A DNA stretch of 8,547 nt from Candidatus Roizmanbacteria bacterium CG_4_9_14_0_8_um_filter_34_12 (GTDB lineage Bacteria > Patescibacteriota > Microgenomatia > UBA1406 > GWC2-37-13): assembly GCA_002789465.1 (NCBI GenBank), contig PFTH01000034.1, forward strand, positions 1 through 8,547, in the 5' to 3' direction. Positions 1 to 4,825 of this stretch are shown one piece after another. The translations under genes and the position numbers were made by a program. The notes beneath the pieces were generated by a model that saw nothing but the letters and a program-made list of their open reading frames with translations, was not told where the DNA came from and did no database searches. How positions within the stretch are numbered: position 1 is the stretch's first letter; the number at the start of each line of letters is the position of its first letter.

Positions 1-249
1 TTGCCAAGAAGCTGTGTCAGTTGCATTTCCTTCAGGAATTAACTTAAGTAAATATTCACCTACCTTGAATTTATCTTCAAATGGCGTTTTCCCCACAGCC
101 ACATTATCCATAAAAACACTGGCGGATGGAGAGACTAAAACTTTTAACTGCCCATTAGAGTTTTGCTTATCCATCACAAAAAAACGTATGGCTAAAAATC
201 CAATAAATAAAATCAAAAGAAATAAAAACACACCTAACTTTTTTTTCAT
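1..249 (-). CDS. PEGA-domain membrane-anchored protein, N-terminal part (runs off left edge)
   Basis: An open minus-strand frame starts at the ATG complement at 247-249 and stays open to base 1, giving 83 codons without a stop. The N-terminus is a KKK cluster followed by a hydrophobic stretch (LGVFLFLLILFIGFLAI, about residues 5-21), a signal anchor or uncleaved signal. After a short polar linker comes GQLKVLVSPSASVFMDN, VAVGKTPFED and KVGEYLLKLIPEG. This is the PEGA pattern: a short beta domain of the 'G.L.V.S.P..A.V.vDg..vG.TP' type ending near PEG. PEGA domains usually sit outside the membrane in surface or envelope proteins; the exact role cannot be told from this fragment. A promoter lies immediately upstream with its -10 box 6 nt before the ATG. 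No ribosome binding site is visible. The C-terminal part is outside the window. The overlapping plus-strand frame at 14-256 is its shadow. Confidence 0.8.
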   Translation of the reverse strand, partial: MKKKLGVFLFLLILFIGFLAIRFFVMDKQNSNGQLKVLVSPSASVFMDNVAVGKTPFEDKFKVGEYLLKLIPEGNATDTASWQ

Positions 250-255
250 AATTTA

Positions 256-284
256 ATTTTATACCATTTTGAAAAATGGTTCAA
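256..284 (-). promoter_or_regulatory. Promoter of the PEGA gene with an inverted repeat in its spacer
   Basis: Read on the minus strand, TTGAAC (279-284) and TAAAAT (256-261) are separated by 17 bp, close to the sigma70 consensus. Only 6 nt separate the -10 box from the PEGA ATG, so the transcript would be essentially leaderless. The spacer carries a perfect 8-bp inverted repeat, ACCATTTT-GA-AAAATGGT (263-280), a plausible repressor site. It is not followed by a T-run on either strand, so it is unlikely to be a terminator. Confidence 0.55.
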
Positions 285-340
285 TTAGAAATACAGAATT
301 CATTCTTTGACAGGGAAACTTACATAAATTAAAGGAAAGC

Positions 341-910
341 TTATTTTTTTAACAATTGTTCAAGCTCTTTTTCGTAACTTACCTGATCAAAAGAATATAT
401 TGAATAAAAATAGTTAGTTTCGCCTGAATCGATAGGAATTATTGCTTTAATCGGAAATAAAAATACAGGAATATCTGATTTATCTTTTGATAGCAAATAC
501 ATGTTTGAATGGTATTTCATTAGGGTTGCTAATAGTAGAATGTCTGTGTAACTTATTTGTGCGCTTCGTTTTAATAATACTTTTGTTAAGGTGTTTGCGT
601 TTTCCTTTATTGATTTTTCAAAAGGAATTTCACTATCAATTATTCTTTCGTAAAAATTAATCATTTTTTTATAATCTTCAAGGCTCTTTCGACCACAGAT
701 AAATTCATGATATACACCGTCCATGGCAACTAATGCACACTCGTTCTGTTTTAAGGAATTTATTATAAAGGAAAAACATTCTTGATTTCTGCTAGCATCT
801 ATTAAAAAATTTGTATCAACCAAAATATGTTTCCGTTTTAACGAAGATAAAAAATCCTCTAATTTTGTTTCAACTAGCGTAAGTGTAGTTGTTGATATTG
901 TCTTCATCAA
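341..910 (-). CDS. PIN-domain ribonuclease, probable toxin of a VapBC-like pair
   Basis: The 189-residue product contains the acidic motifs of PIN-domain nucleases: HILVDTNFLID (Asp32), VYHEF (Glu69), YTDILLLATL (Asp123) and LLSKDKSD (Asp143/Asp146). Together these would form the metal-binding active site of a single-strand-specific RNase. The first 27 residues precede the PIN core, and about 35 residues after it are not recognisable. Two adjacent Met codons (910 and 907) are possible starts; the next Met is at residue 63, beyond the first active-site motif, so the early start is needed. Its start overlaps the upstream small ORF by 41 nt on the same strand, typical of translationally coupled toxin-antitoxin pairs. 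A non-toxin housekeeping PIN protein remains possible, but the small upstream partner and the palindromic promoter favour a TA module. Confidence 0.75.
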   Translation of the reverse strand: MMKTISTTTLTLVETKLEDFLSSLKRKHILVDTNFLIDASRNQECFSFIINSLKQNECALVAMDGVYHEFICGRKSLEDYKKMINFYERIIDSEIPFEKSIKENANTLTKVLLKRSAQISYTDILLLATLMKYHSNMYLLSKDKSDIPVFLFPIKAIIPIDSGETNYFYSIYSFDQVSYEKELEQLLKK

Positions 911-1058
911 AAATGGATTTGACTTCTTTAGCCGCTTTTATAAATTCAGCTTTATTGAATTTTCTCGGTTTTATATTTTTAGGCACACCAATAACAATCT
1001 TGTCTTCACCTGTTTTTTTTCTTAGTTCATTTTGCAATTCAATTATTCTATTTGTCAT
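870..1058 (-). CDS. Small antitoxin-like protein upstream of the PIN gene
   Basis: This encodes a 62-residue charged protein beginning MTNRIIELQNELRKKTGEDK. It has a predicted N-terminal helix, a short VIGVPKNIKPRKF segment and a second helix rich in Lys/Glu (NKAEFIKAAKEVKSIFDED). I do not recognise a named antitoxin family. Its size, its position directly upstream of a PIN nuclease gene, its 41-nt overlap with that gene and its palindromic promoter all suit an antitoxin that binds the toxin and represses the operon. The start (ATG at 1056-1058) is supported by a promoter whose -10 box ends 8 nt upstream. No Shine-Dalgarno motif is present. Confidence 0.6.
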   Translation of the reverse strand: MTNRIIELQNELRKKTGEDKIVIGVPKNIKPRKFNKAEFIKAAKEVKSIFDEDNINNYTYAS

Positions 1059-1059
1059 A

Positions 1060-1096
1060 TAAGATTATCTTAACATAAGAATAAAATAAAAGTCAA
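1060..1096 (-). promoter_or_regulatory. Promoter and probable autoregulatory operator of the PIN/antitoxin pair
   Basis: On the minus strand, TTGACT (1091-1096) and TAAGAT (1067-1072) are 18 bp apart, and 8 nt separate the -10 box from the antitoxin ATG. A perfect palindrome, TAAGAT-T-ATCTTA (1060-1072), covers the whole -10 box and most of the expected start site. This is the usual place for an antitoxin or toxin-antitoxin complex to bind and repress. Part of a 10-bp direct repeat (AAAGTCAAAT at 1089-1098, again at 1113-1122) overlaps the -35 box and links it to the divergent arginine promoter. Confidence 0.5.
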
Positions 1097-1107
1097 ATTT
1101 TAACTGG

Positions 1108-1135
1108 TTGACAAAGTCAAATCAATCTGTATAAT
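1108..1135 (+). promoter_or_regulatory. Promoter 1, driving the M20 hydrolase unit
   Basis: Perfect TTGACA (1108-1113) and TATAAT (1130-1135) boxes are separated by 16 bp. Seven nt then lead to the ATG of a leader ORF at 1143, so transcription should start at or next to that A and give a leaderless message. The same arrangement, with identical boxes and identical spacings, recurs at 2351-2378 before the argG operon. It is divergent from the toxin-antitoxin promoter. Confidence 0.85.
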
Positions 1136-1142
1136 AACTTTC

Positions 1143-1211
1143 ATGTTAAAAATACTATCTCTTTCTAATTCTAGGCGTATATTTGGGGAAGGTAGTATTT
1201 TTATGAGGTAA
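1143..1211 (+). CDS. Arginine-rich leader peptide 1 (22 codons)
   Basis: The ATG sits 7 nt after the -10 box, so this ORF would be read from the very 5' end of the transcript. The peptide begins MLKILS, continues LSN, then SRRIFGEGSIFMR before TAA. Codons 11 and 12 are tandem arginines, AGG CGT (1173-1178), and codon 22 is a third arginine. The second copy upstream of argG keeps the start, MLKILS, SRR and FGEGSIFM, and differs in length by exactly six bases (two codons) in the variable part, so the reading frame is preserved. The peptide itself probably has no function after synthesis. It is inferred to gauge charged tRNA-Arg through ribosome progress, as in trp or his leader peptides. The stop codon lies within the apical loop of the predicted antiterminator. 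Confidence 0.75.
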   Translation: MLKILSLSNSRRIFGEGSIFMR

Positions 1212-1263
1212 GCTCGTAAAATTTCATTATCAACCCCCTATCGTATGGTAGGGGGATTTTTTT
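1147..1263 (+). promoter_or_regulatory. Transcription attenuator 1 (arginine-type, trp-like topology)
   Basis: Three competing RNA helices can be drawn by hand. Helix 1:2 pairs 1147-1160 with 1190-1203 (14 bp including one G-U) and brackets the Arg codons. Helix 2:3, the antiterminator, is a long hairpin: 1185-1188 with 1234-1237 (GGGG/CCCC), an AA/AA internal loop, 1191-1196 with 1226-1231, then 1199-1207 with 1213-1221 around a 5-nt loop. Helix 3:4 is the terminator at 1234-1255. Helix 2:3 excludes both others. A ribosome held at AGG/CGT would cover arm 1 and leave arm 2 free, giving read-through into the M20 gene. A ribosome reaching the stop at 1209-1211 would cover arm 2 and allow termination. 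The mechanism is inferred; the pairings are seen in the sequence. Confidence 0.75.
1234..1263 (+). terminator. Intrinsic terminator of attenuator 1
   Basis: CCCCCTATC (1234-1242) pairs with GGTAGGGGG (1247-1255), including one T-G wobble, around a GTAT loop. It is followed by A and seven T's (1257-1263). It lies between the leader stop codon and the M20 start at 1273, so it can only act on transcripts entering that gene. Its first four C's are also the 3' end of the antiterminator helix. Confidence 0.85.
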
Positions 1264-1272
1264 AATCAATAT

Positions 1273-2325
1273 ATGAACAAAATAATTGAAACATTTATAA
1301 AAATCGTCTCGATAGATAGCCCATCAGGATATGAGGAAAAAATTAGTCTTTATCTTCAATCCTGGCTTAAAAAAAATAAGTTCTCTTATAGAATCGATAA
1401 AGTTAGAAATATTTATGCGTATAATCAAGTGAATGGACAACCAATCCTACTTTGCGCGCACATGGACACAGTGCAACCTGGAGAAAATATTAAACCAATC
1501 GTTAAAGATGGAATAATTAAAAGCTCAGGAAACACAATTCTTGGAGCAGATAACAAAGCTGCTCTTACGGCAATTCTATCTGCAATAGAAAATATAAAAT
1601 TAACTCGATCAATTGAATTGATATTTTCTGTCAAAGAAGAAACCGGTGGCGGGATAGAATTTTTTCCCTTTTCCTGGATTAAATCGAAAGATGCGCTTAT
1701 ATTTGATAGTGCCAATCCACTGGGCGGAATTATTCTACGCTCCCCTTTTATCATTAATTTTCACGTTACGGTTCACGGCAAAGCAGTTCATGCTTCAAAA
1801 CCCAATGAAGGAGTTAATGCTCTAACATATGCAATTAAATTTATTAATCAGATAAAAACCGGATCACTGGACAATGGTGAGACAACAATAAATATCGGGA
1901 AAATCGATGGCGGAAGTGGAATTAATACTATTCCTGAATTAGTGAGTTATTCCGGAGAAATTCGAAGCTACGATAAAAAATTATTCAAAAAACACCTCAA
2001 TAAAATTAAAGTGATTCACCATCCGAAATCAAAATTACCTGTCATAATTGATTTTTCTGTTGATGGTTTTTGCTCAGGTTATACTCACAAAAAATCCGAC
2101 GAATTTGTTAAAAAAATTGACCAACTTTATCAAAATCTTCATTTAAAAACACAGTATTATAATTATTCGGGTGTAAGTGATGCAAATATTTTGAATTCCA
2201 AAGAAATCAAAACTATCAATTTAACTGACGGTGTAAAAGACCCTCACACAGTCAATGAATCAATCACAATAAAATCCCTTATTCAACTTGAAAATATTAT
2301 TAAGAAATTTTTGTTATCATATTAA
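1273..2325 (+). CDS. M20-family metallo-hydrolase, probable N-acylcitrulline/N-acylornithine deacylase
   Basis: The 350-residue protein has the full M20 dinuclear zinc site: CAHMDTV (His63, catalytic Asp65), GADNKAA (bridging Asp93), KEETGGG (catalytic Glu122, ligand Glu123), FDSA (Asp145) and DPHT (His325). An inserted lid/dimerisation domain (about 155-265) carries HGKAVHASKPNEGVNAL with His173. The motif around TVQPGENIKP and TILGADNKAA resembles PepT-like members more than classical ArgE or DapE, so a peptidase is possible from sequence alone. Context argues otherwise: its leader and attenuator duplicate those of the argG operon, which encodes an N-acylornithine-type carbamoyltransferase. 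In Xanthomonas that pathway needs an M20 enzyme to remove the acyl group from N-acetylcitrulline. I infer that role here. The ATG at 1273 follows the terminator closely and has no Shine-Dalgarno. No terminator is visible after the gene before promoter 2. Confidence 0.8.
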   Translation: MNKIIETFIKIVSIDSPSGYEEKISLYLQSWLKKNKFSYRIDKVRNIYAYNQVNGQPILLCAHMDTVQPGENIKPIVKDGIIKSSGNTILGADNKAALTAILSAIENIKLTRSIELIFSVKEETGGGIEFFPFSWIKSKDALIFDSANPLGGIILRSPFIINFHVTVHGKAVHASKPNEGVNALTYAIKFINQIKTGSLDNGETTINIGKIDGGSGINTIPELVSYSGEIRSYDKKLFKKHLNKIKVIHHPKSKLPVIIDFSVDGFCSGYTHKKSDEFVKKIDQLYQNLHLKTQYYNYSGVSDANILNSKEIKTINLTDGVKDPHTVNESITIKSLIQLENIIKKFLLSY

Positions 2326-2350
2326 GTAATATACTATAGGCAAAATGCTA

Positions 2351-2378
2351 TTGACAAAAGAAAATTGTTTTGTATAAT
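2351..2378 (+). promoter_or_regulatory. Promoter 2, driving the argG operon
   Basis: TTGACA (2351-2356) and TATAAT (2373-2378) have a 16-bp spacer, with 7 nt to the ATG of the second leader ORF at 2386. Boxes and distances are identical to promoter 1, while the spacer sequences differ, so the promoter elements look maintained by selection. It starts 25 bp after the M20 stop codon. Confidence 0.85.
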
Positions 2379-2385
2379 AACTTTT

Positions 2386-2460
2386 ATGTTAAAAATATTA
2401 TCTTTCACCGCTATCGTTTCTAGGCGTACATTTGGGGAAGGTAGTATTTTTATGAGCTAA
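2386..2460 (+). CDS. Arginine-rich leader peptide 2 (24 codons)
   Basis: A leaderless-type ORF starts 7 nt after the -10 box. The peptide begins MLKILS, has a variable FTAIV segment, then SRRTFGEGSIFMS and TAA. The tandem Arg codons AGG CGT are at 2422-2427. Compared with leader 1 it has a two-codon insertion and lacks the terminal Arg, so the tandem pair is the only arginine signal shared by both copies. The CTA to TTA change at codon 5 is synonymous and also keeps the helix 1:2 pairing as a G-U. It lies upstream of argG and is inferred to sense charged tRNA-Arg. Confidence 0.75.
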   Translation: MLKILSFTAIVSRRTFGEGSIFMS

Positions 2461-2508
2461 ACTCGTAAAATTTCATTATCAACCCCCGACTAAGTGTCGG
2501 GGTTTTTT
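2390..2508 (+). promoter_or_regulatory. Transcription attenuator 2, copy of attenuator 1, controlling argG operon
   Basis: Helix 1:2 pairs 2390-2403 with 2439-2452 (14 bp, two G-U). The antiterminator 2:3 pairs 2434-2437 with 2483-2486, 2440-2445 with 2475-2480, and 2448-2456 with 2462-2470. The terminator 3:4 occupies 2484-2502. Across the 69 nt from the SRR codons to the terminator C-run (1170-1238 versus 2419-2487) only three bases differ. Two of them are in the antiterminator apical loop and the third lies outside the arms. The terminator stems themselves differ completely beyond the C/G tract (CTATC/GGTAG versus CGAC/GTCG) yet both pair perfectly. Regulation by arginine supply is inferred from the Arg codons and the downstream genes. 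Confidence 0.75.
2484..2508 (+). terminator. Intrinsic terminator of attenuator 2 (first of a tandem pair)
   Basis: CCCCGAC (2484-2490) pairs with GTCGGGG (2496-2502) around TAAGT and is followed by six T's (2503-2508). The C's at 2484-2486 are shared with the antiterminator helix, so the two are mutually exclusive. Confidence 0.85.
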
Positions 2509-2526
2509 AATGGCCAAAAATACACT

Positions 2527-2553
2527 CCCCGGACTAAACACCCGGGGTTTTTT
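2527..2553 (+). terminator. Second tandem terminator in the argG leader
   Basis: CCCCGG (2527-2532) pairs with CCGGGG (2542-2547) and is followed by six T's (2548-2553), 20 nt before argG. It resembles the preceding terminator (C-run, then ACTAA, then GGGG and T-run), so it probably arose by local duplication. The 3' arm of the first terminator, GTCGGGG (2496-2502), can also pair with 2527-2534 with a single bulged G. This would disrupt this hairpin whenever the first terminator is not formed. The M20 leader lacks a second terminator. Confidence 0.75.
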
Positions 2554-2573
2554 ATTAAAAATTATTTAAAAAT

Positions 2574-3815
2574 ATGAAAAAACAAAAAAATATTAAAAAA
2601 GCAGTTCTTGCTTTCTCTGGAGGATTAGACACATCATTTTGTGTTCTTTATTTAAAAGAACAAGGCTATGATGTGGTAACAATGACTGTTGATACCGGAG
2701 GATTTACAAAAGAAGATCAGGACTATATTGCTAAACAATCGAAATTAGTTGGTGCTTTAAAGCACTATTTTATCGACGGAAAAAAACAACTATATGATCA
2801 AATCGTTTCTTATATTATCAAGGGTAACGTCCTACGTGGCGGAGTTTATCCTCTATCAGCTGGTCCGGAAAGACTTATTATTGCAACAAATTTAGTTAAA
2901 ATTGCCAAAAAAGAAAAAGCCGTTGCAGTAATTCACGGTTCAACTGGAGCTGGCAACGATCAAGTTCGTTTTGATGTGGCGATTAAAGTTCTGGCTCCAG
3001 AACTAAAAATCATTGCCCCAATCCGGGATCTAGAGCTAACTCGAGAAAAAGAAATTAAAATTTTGGAAAAAAAAGGAATCAGTATCCCTACTATTTCAAA
3101 ATCCTATTCAATTAATAAGGGTATGTTGGGGATCACAATTGGTGGAAAAGAAACAAAAGGATCTTGGGAGTCTCCTCCTGAAGAAGTTTATCCTGACATT
3201 ACGCCATTAGTTAATACACCAGACAAATCTGAGACGTTTATTCTTTCGTATAAAAATGGTTTACCAGTTGGAATCAATGGAAAATTTATGGACGGTTTGT
3301 CAATTCTAAAATACTTAACTGAAATTGGGGGGAAACACGGTATTGGTAAGAATATTCATTTAGGAAATACAATTCTTGGCATAAAAGGAAGAGTTGCTTT
3401 TGCAGCTCCAGCTATAACAGTTCTTATTAAGGCTCATAAAGAACTTGAGAAATTGGTCTTAACCAAGTGGCAATCATTCTGGAAAGATACACTTTCTGAG
3501 GTTTGGGGAAATTTTGTCCATGAAGGTTTGTATTTTGATCCAGTAATCAAAGATATTGAAGCAATGCTGGATAGTAGTCAAAAATGCGTTACTGGTGAAG
3601 TAAAAGTAAAGTTATTTAAGGGAAATATCATTATTGAAGGATACAAAAGCGCTTATTCTCTTATGGATACTAAAATAGCAACCTATGGTGAAGAAAATTT
3701 ACTATGGACAGGGAAAGAAGCAGCTGGTTTTTGCAAGATTTATGGACTGCAAAGCATATTAGCTCATAAAGCTTATAAATTAGGTAAAAAATATGAAAAA
3801 AATCAAGTTCACTAA
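2574..3815 (+). CDS. argG: Argininosuccinate synthase
   Basis: The 413-residue enzyme joins citrulline and aspartate using ATP to make argininosuccinate, the penultimate step of arginine synthesis in the cytoplasm. The N-type ATP pyrophosphatase PP-loop is AFSGGLDTS (residues 13-21). The substrate-binding region HGSTGAGNDQVRFD is at 121-134, followed by APIRDLELTREKE. The segment SYSINKGMLGITIGGKETKG (177-196) matches, as far as I recall, the 'YSINKGLWGTSVGGKET' form of Bacteroidetes ArgG rather than the 'YSIDENLWG' form of most bacteria, so transfer from that lineage is possible. It is the first gene of the operon, behind an attenuator and two terminators. The start lacks a Shine-Dalgarno and opens with an A-rich run of Lys/Gln codons that is nearly identical to the start of argH. 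Its end overlaps the next gene by 23 nt. Confidence 0.95.
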   Translation: MKKQKNIKKAVLAFSGGLDTSFCVLYLKEQGYDVVTMTVDTGGFTKEDQDYIAKQSKLVGALKHYFIDGKKQLYDQIVSYIIKGNVLRGGVYPLSAGPERLIIATNLVKIAKKEKAVAVIHGSTGAGNDQVRFDVAIKVLAPELKIIAPIRDLELTREKEIKILEKKGISIPTISKSYSINKGMLGITIGGKETKGSWESPPEEVYPDITPLVNTPDKSETFILSYKNGLPVGINGKFMDGLSILKYLTEIGGKHGIGKNIHLGNTILGIKGRVAFAAPAITVLIKAHKELEKLVLTKWQSFWKDTLSEVWGNFVHEGLYFDPVIKDIEAMLDSSQKCVTGEVKVKLFKGNIIIEGYKSAYSLMDTKIATYGEENLLWTGKEAAGFCKIYGLQSILAHKAYKLGKKYEKNQVH

Positions 3816-4818
3816 ACTATCATCCATTGTCAAAAACCTGAATCTTTCTTATGAAGAAGAATTGGGTGAAATGATTATTCCCGAAGAGGGAGGAGTTATT
3901 GCTGTGGAAGCATTAAGTCATGAGGGGAAAAATAATGCGTTTGAACACCTATCAGGAAGATTAGGCAAACTTTTTCAAAAAGATATTATACCGGCTGTTC
4001 TTGGACAACGAAAAGCTTTGAAAGAATATAGCGGGAAGATACCAAACGTAATCAATCCAGGAGATGAGCTTTATTTTCTATGTGAAAGCGGACTGGTCGG
4101 AGAAATCCAAGGATTTAATGAAAGTTGGGGTCAACCAATGAAAGTAAAAGTCATTGGGTCAGTTATTAAAAATGGAAAACAGTTAAATATTAAAGATTTT
4201 GATATTGATTCAAAAGATACGATAGAAAATAGCGCGCCGATTATTGCTATTGTAGGAACCAGTATGGATTGCGGAAAGACAACAATGATCTGCAAAATCG
4301 CTGAACACTTTAAAAGCAATGGGCATAAAATTGCTGGAGCCAAACTTACAGGTGTTGCCTTTATGCAAGACCCGCTGAAAATGATTGATGCAGGAATTCA
4401 CCCAGTGATTGATTTTGTCGATGCTGGCTTACCCTCAACTTGTGGCGATTCTAAAAAAGCAATTAACGCCGCTATCTCCGTAATCAAAAAAGTTAACAAC
4501 AGTAAACCTCACGCAATAATCGCGGAATTTGGTGATGGGATCATGGGGGAATATAACGTATCTAATATTTTGAAGAATGAATGGTTTCACAAACAGATCA
4601 AGGTATTGATTGTTTCCGCCAATGATCTGACTGGTGTTTGGGGTGCAAAACAAATTATAAATAGTATGGGGTTAAAAATAGACTTAATTACCGGTCCGGT
4701 TGCCAATAATTTAACCGGAGTCGATTATATTGAAAAGAATATCAATATACCAGCGGAAAGTAATCTTCACAAAATACCAAAAACATTAGTAATGATTAAC
4801 AAAATTATAAATTTATAA
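3793..4818 (+). CDS. DUF1611-like P-loop protein of the arginine operon, candidate N-acyltransferase
   Basis: This is a 341-residue protein of uncertain function. The N-terminal half (about 1-145) looks like a beta-rich domain with GGVIAVEALSHEGKNN, LGQRKALKEYSG and NPGDELYFLCESGLVGE. The C-terminal half is a P-loop NTPase fold with Walker A GTSMDCGKTT (155-164), then AGAKLTGVAF (181-190), DFVDAGLPSTCG (207-218) and the acidic EFGDGIMGEYN (245-255). This order resembles the DUF1611 family. A DUF1611 member, DgcN, has been described as a D-glutamate N-acetyltransferase (from memory). Lying between argG and an N-acylornithine-type carbamoyltransferase, it could make the N-acyl amino acid that pathway uses; that is inference. 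Alternatives are a kinase-like or regulatory P-loop protein. It overlaps argG by 23 nt in another frame and sits 7 nt before the next gene, so it belongs to the operon. Confidence 0.7.
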   Translation: MKKIKFTKLSSIVKNLNLSYEEELGEMIIPEEGGVIAVEALSHEGKNNAFEHLSGRLGKLFQKDIIPAVLGQRKALKEYSGKIPNVINPGDELYFLCESGLVGEIQGFNESWGQPMKVKVIGSVIKNGKQLNIKDFDIDSKDTIENSAPIIAIVGTSMDCGKTTMICKIAEHFKSNGHKIAGAKLTGVAFMQDPLKMIDAGIHPVIDFVDAGLPSTCGDSKKAINAAISVIKKVNNSKPHAIIAEFGDGIMGEYNVSNILKNEWFHKQIKVLIVSANDLTGVWGAKQIINSMGLKIDLITGPVANNLTGVDYIEKNINIPAESNLHKIPKTLVMINKIINL

Positions 4819-4825
4819 ATTAATT

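Noticed and set aside
14..256. 80-codon plus-strand frame at the left edge
   Set aside because: It is antisense to the PEGA-domain gene, which has a recognisable domain, a membrane anchor and a promoter.
1143..1263. T-box or known metabolite riboswitch as the leader element
   Set aside because: No T-box sequence, specifier loop or known aptamer core is visible. The in-frame leader ORF with Arg codons between arms 1 and 2 explains the element better, although a novel small-molecule aptamer cannot be fully excluded by eye.
1425..1754. 109-codon minus-strand frame inside the M20 gene
   Set aside because: It covers conserved M20 motif codons (HMDT to FDSA) on the other strand, has no promoter or recognisable domain, and is best explained as a shadow.
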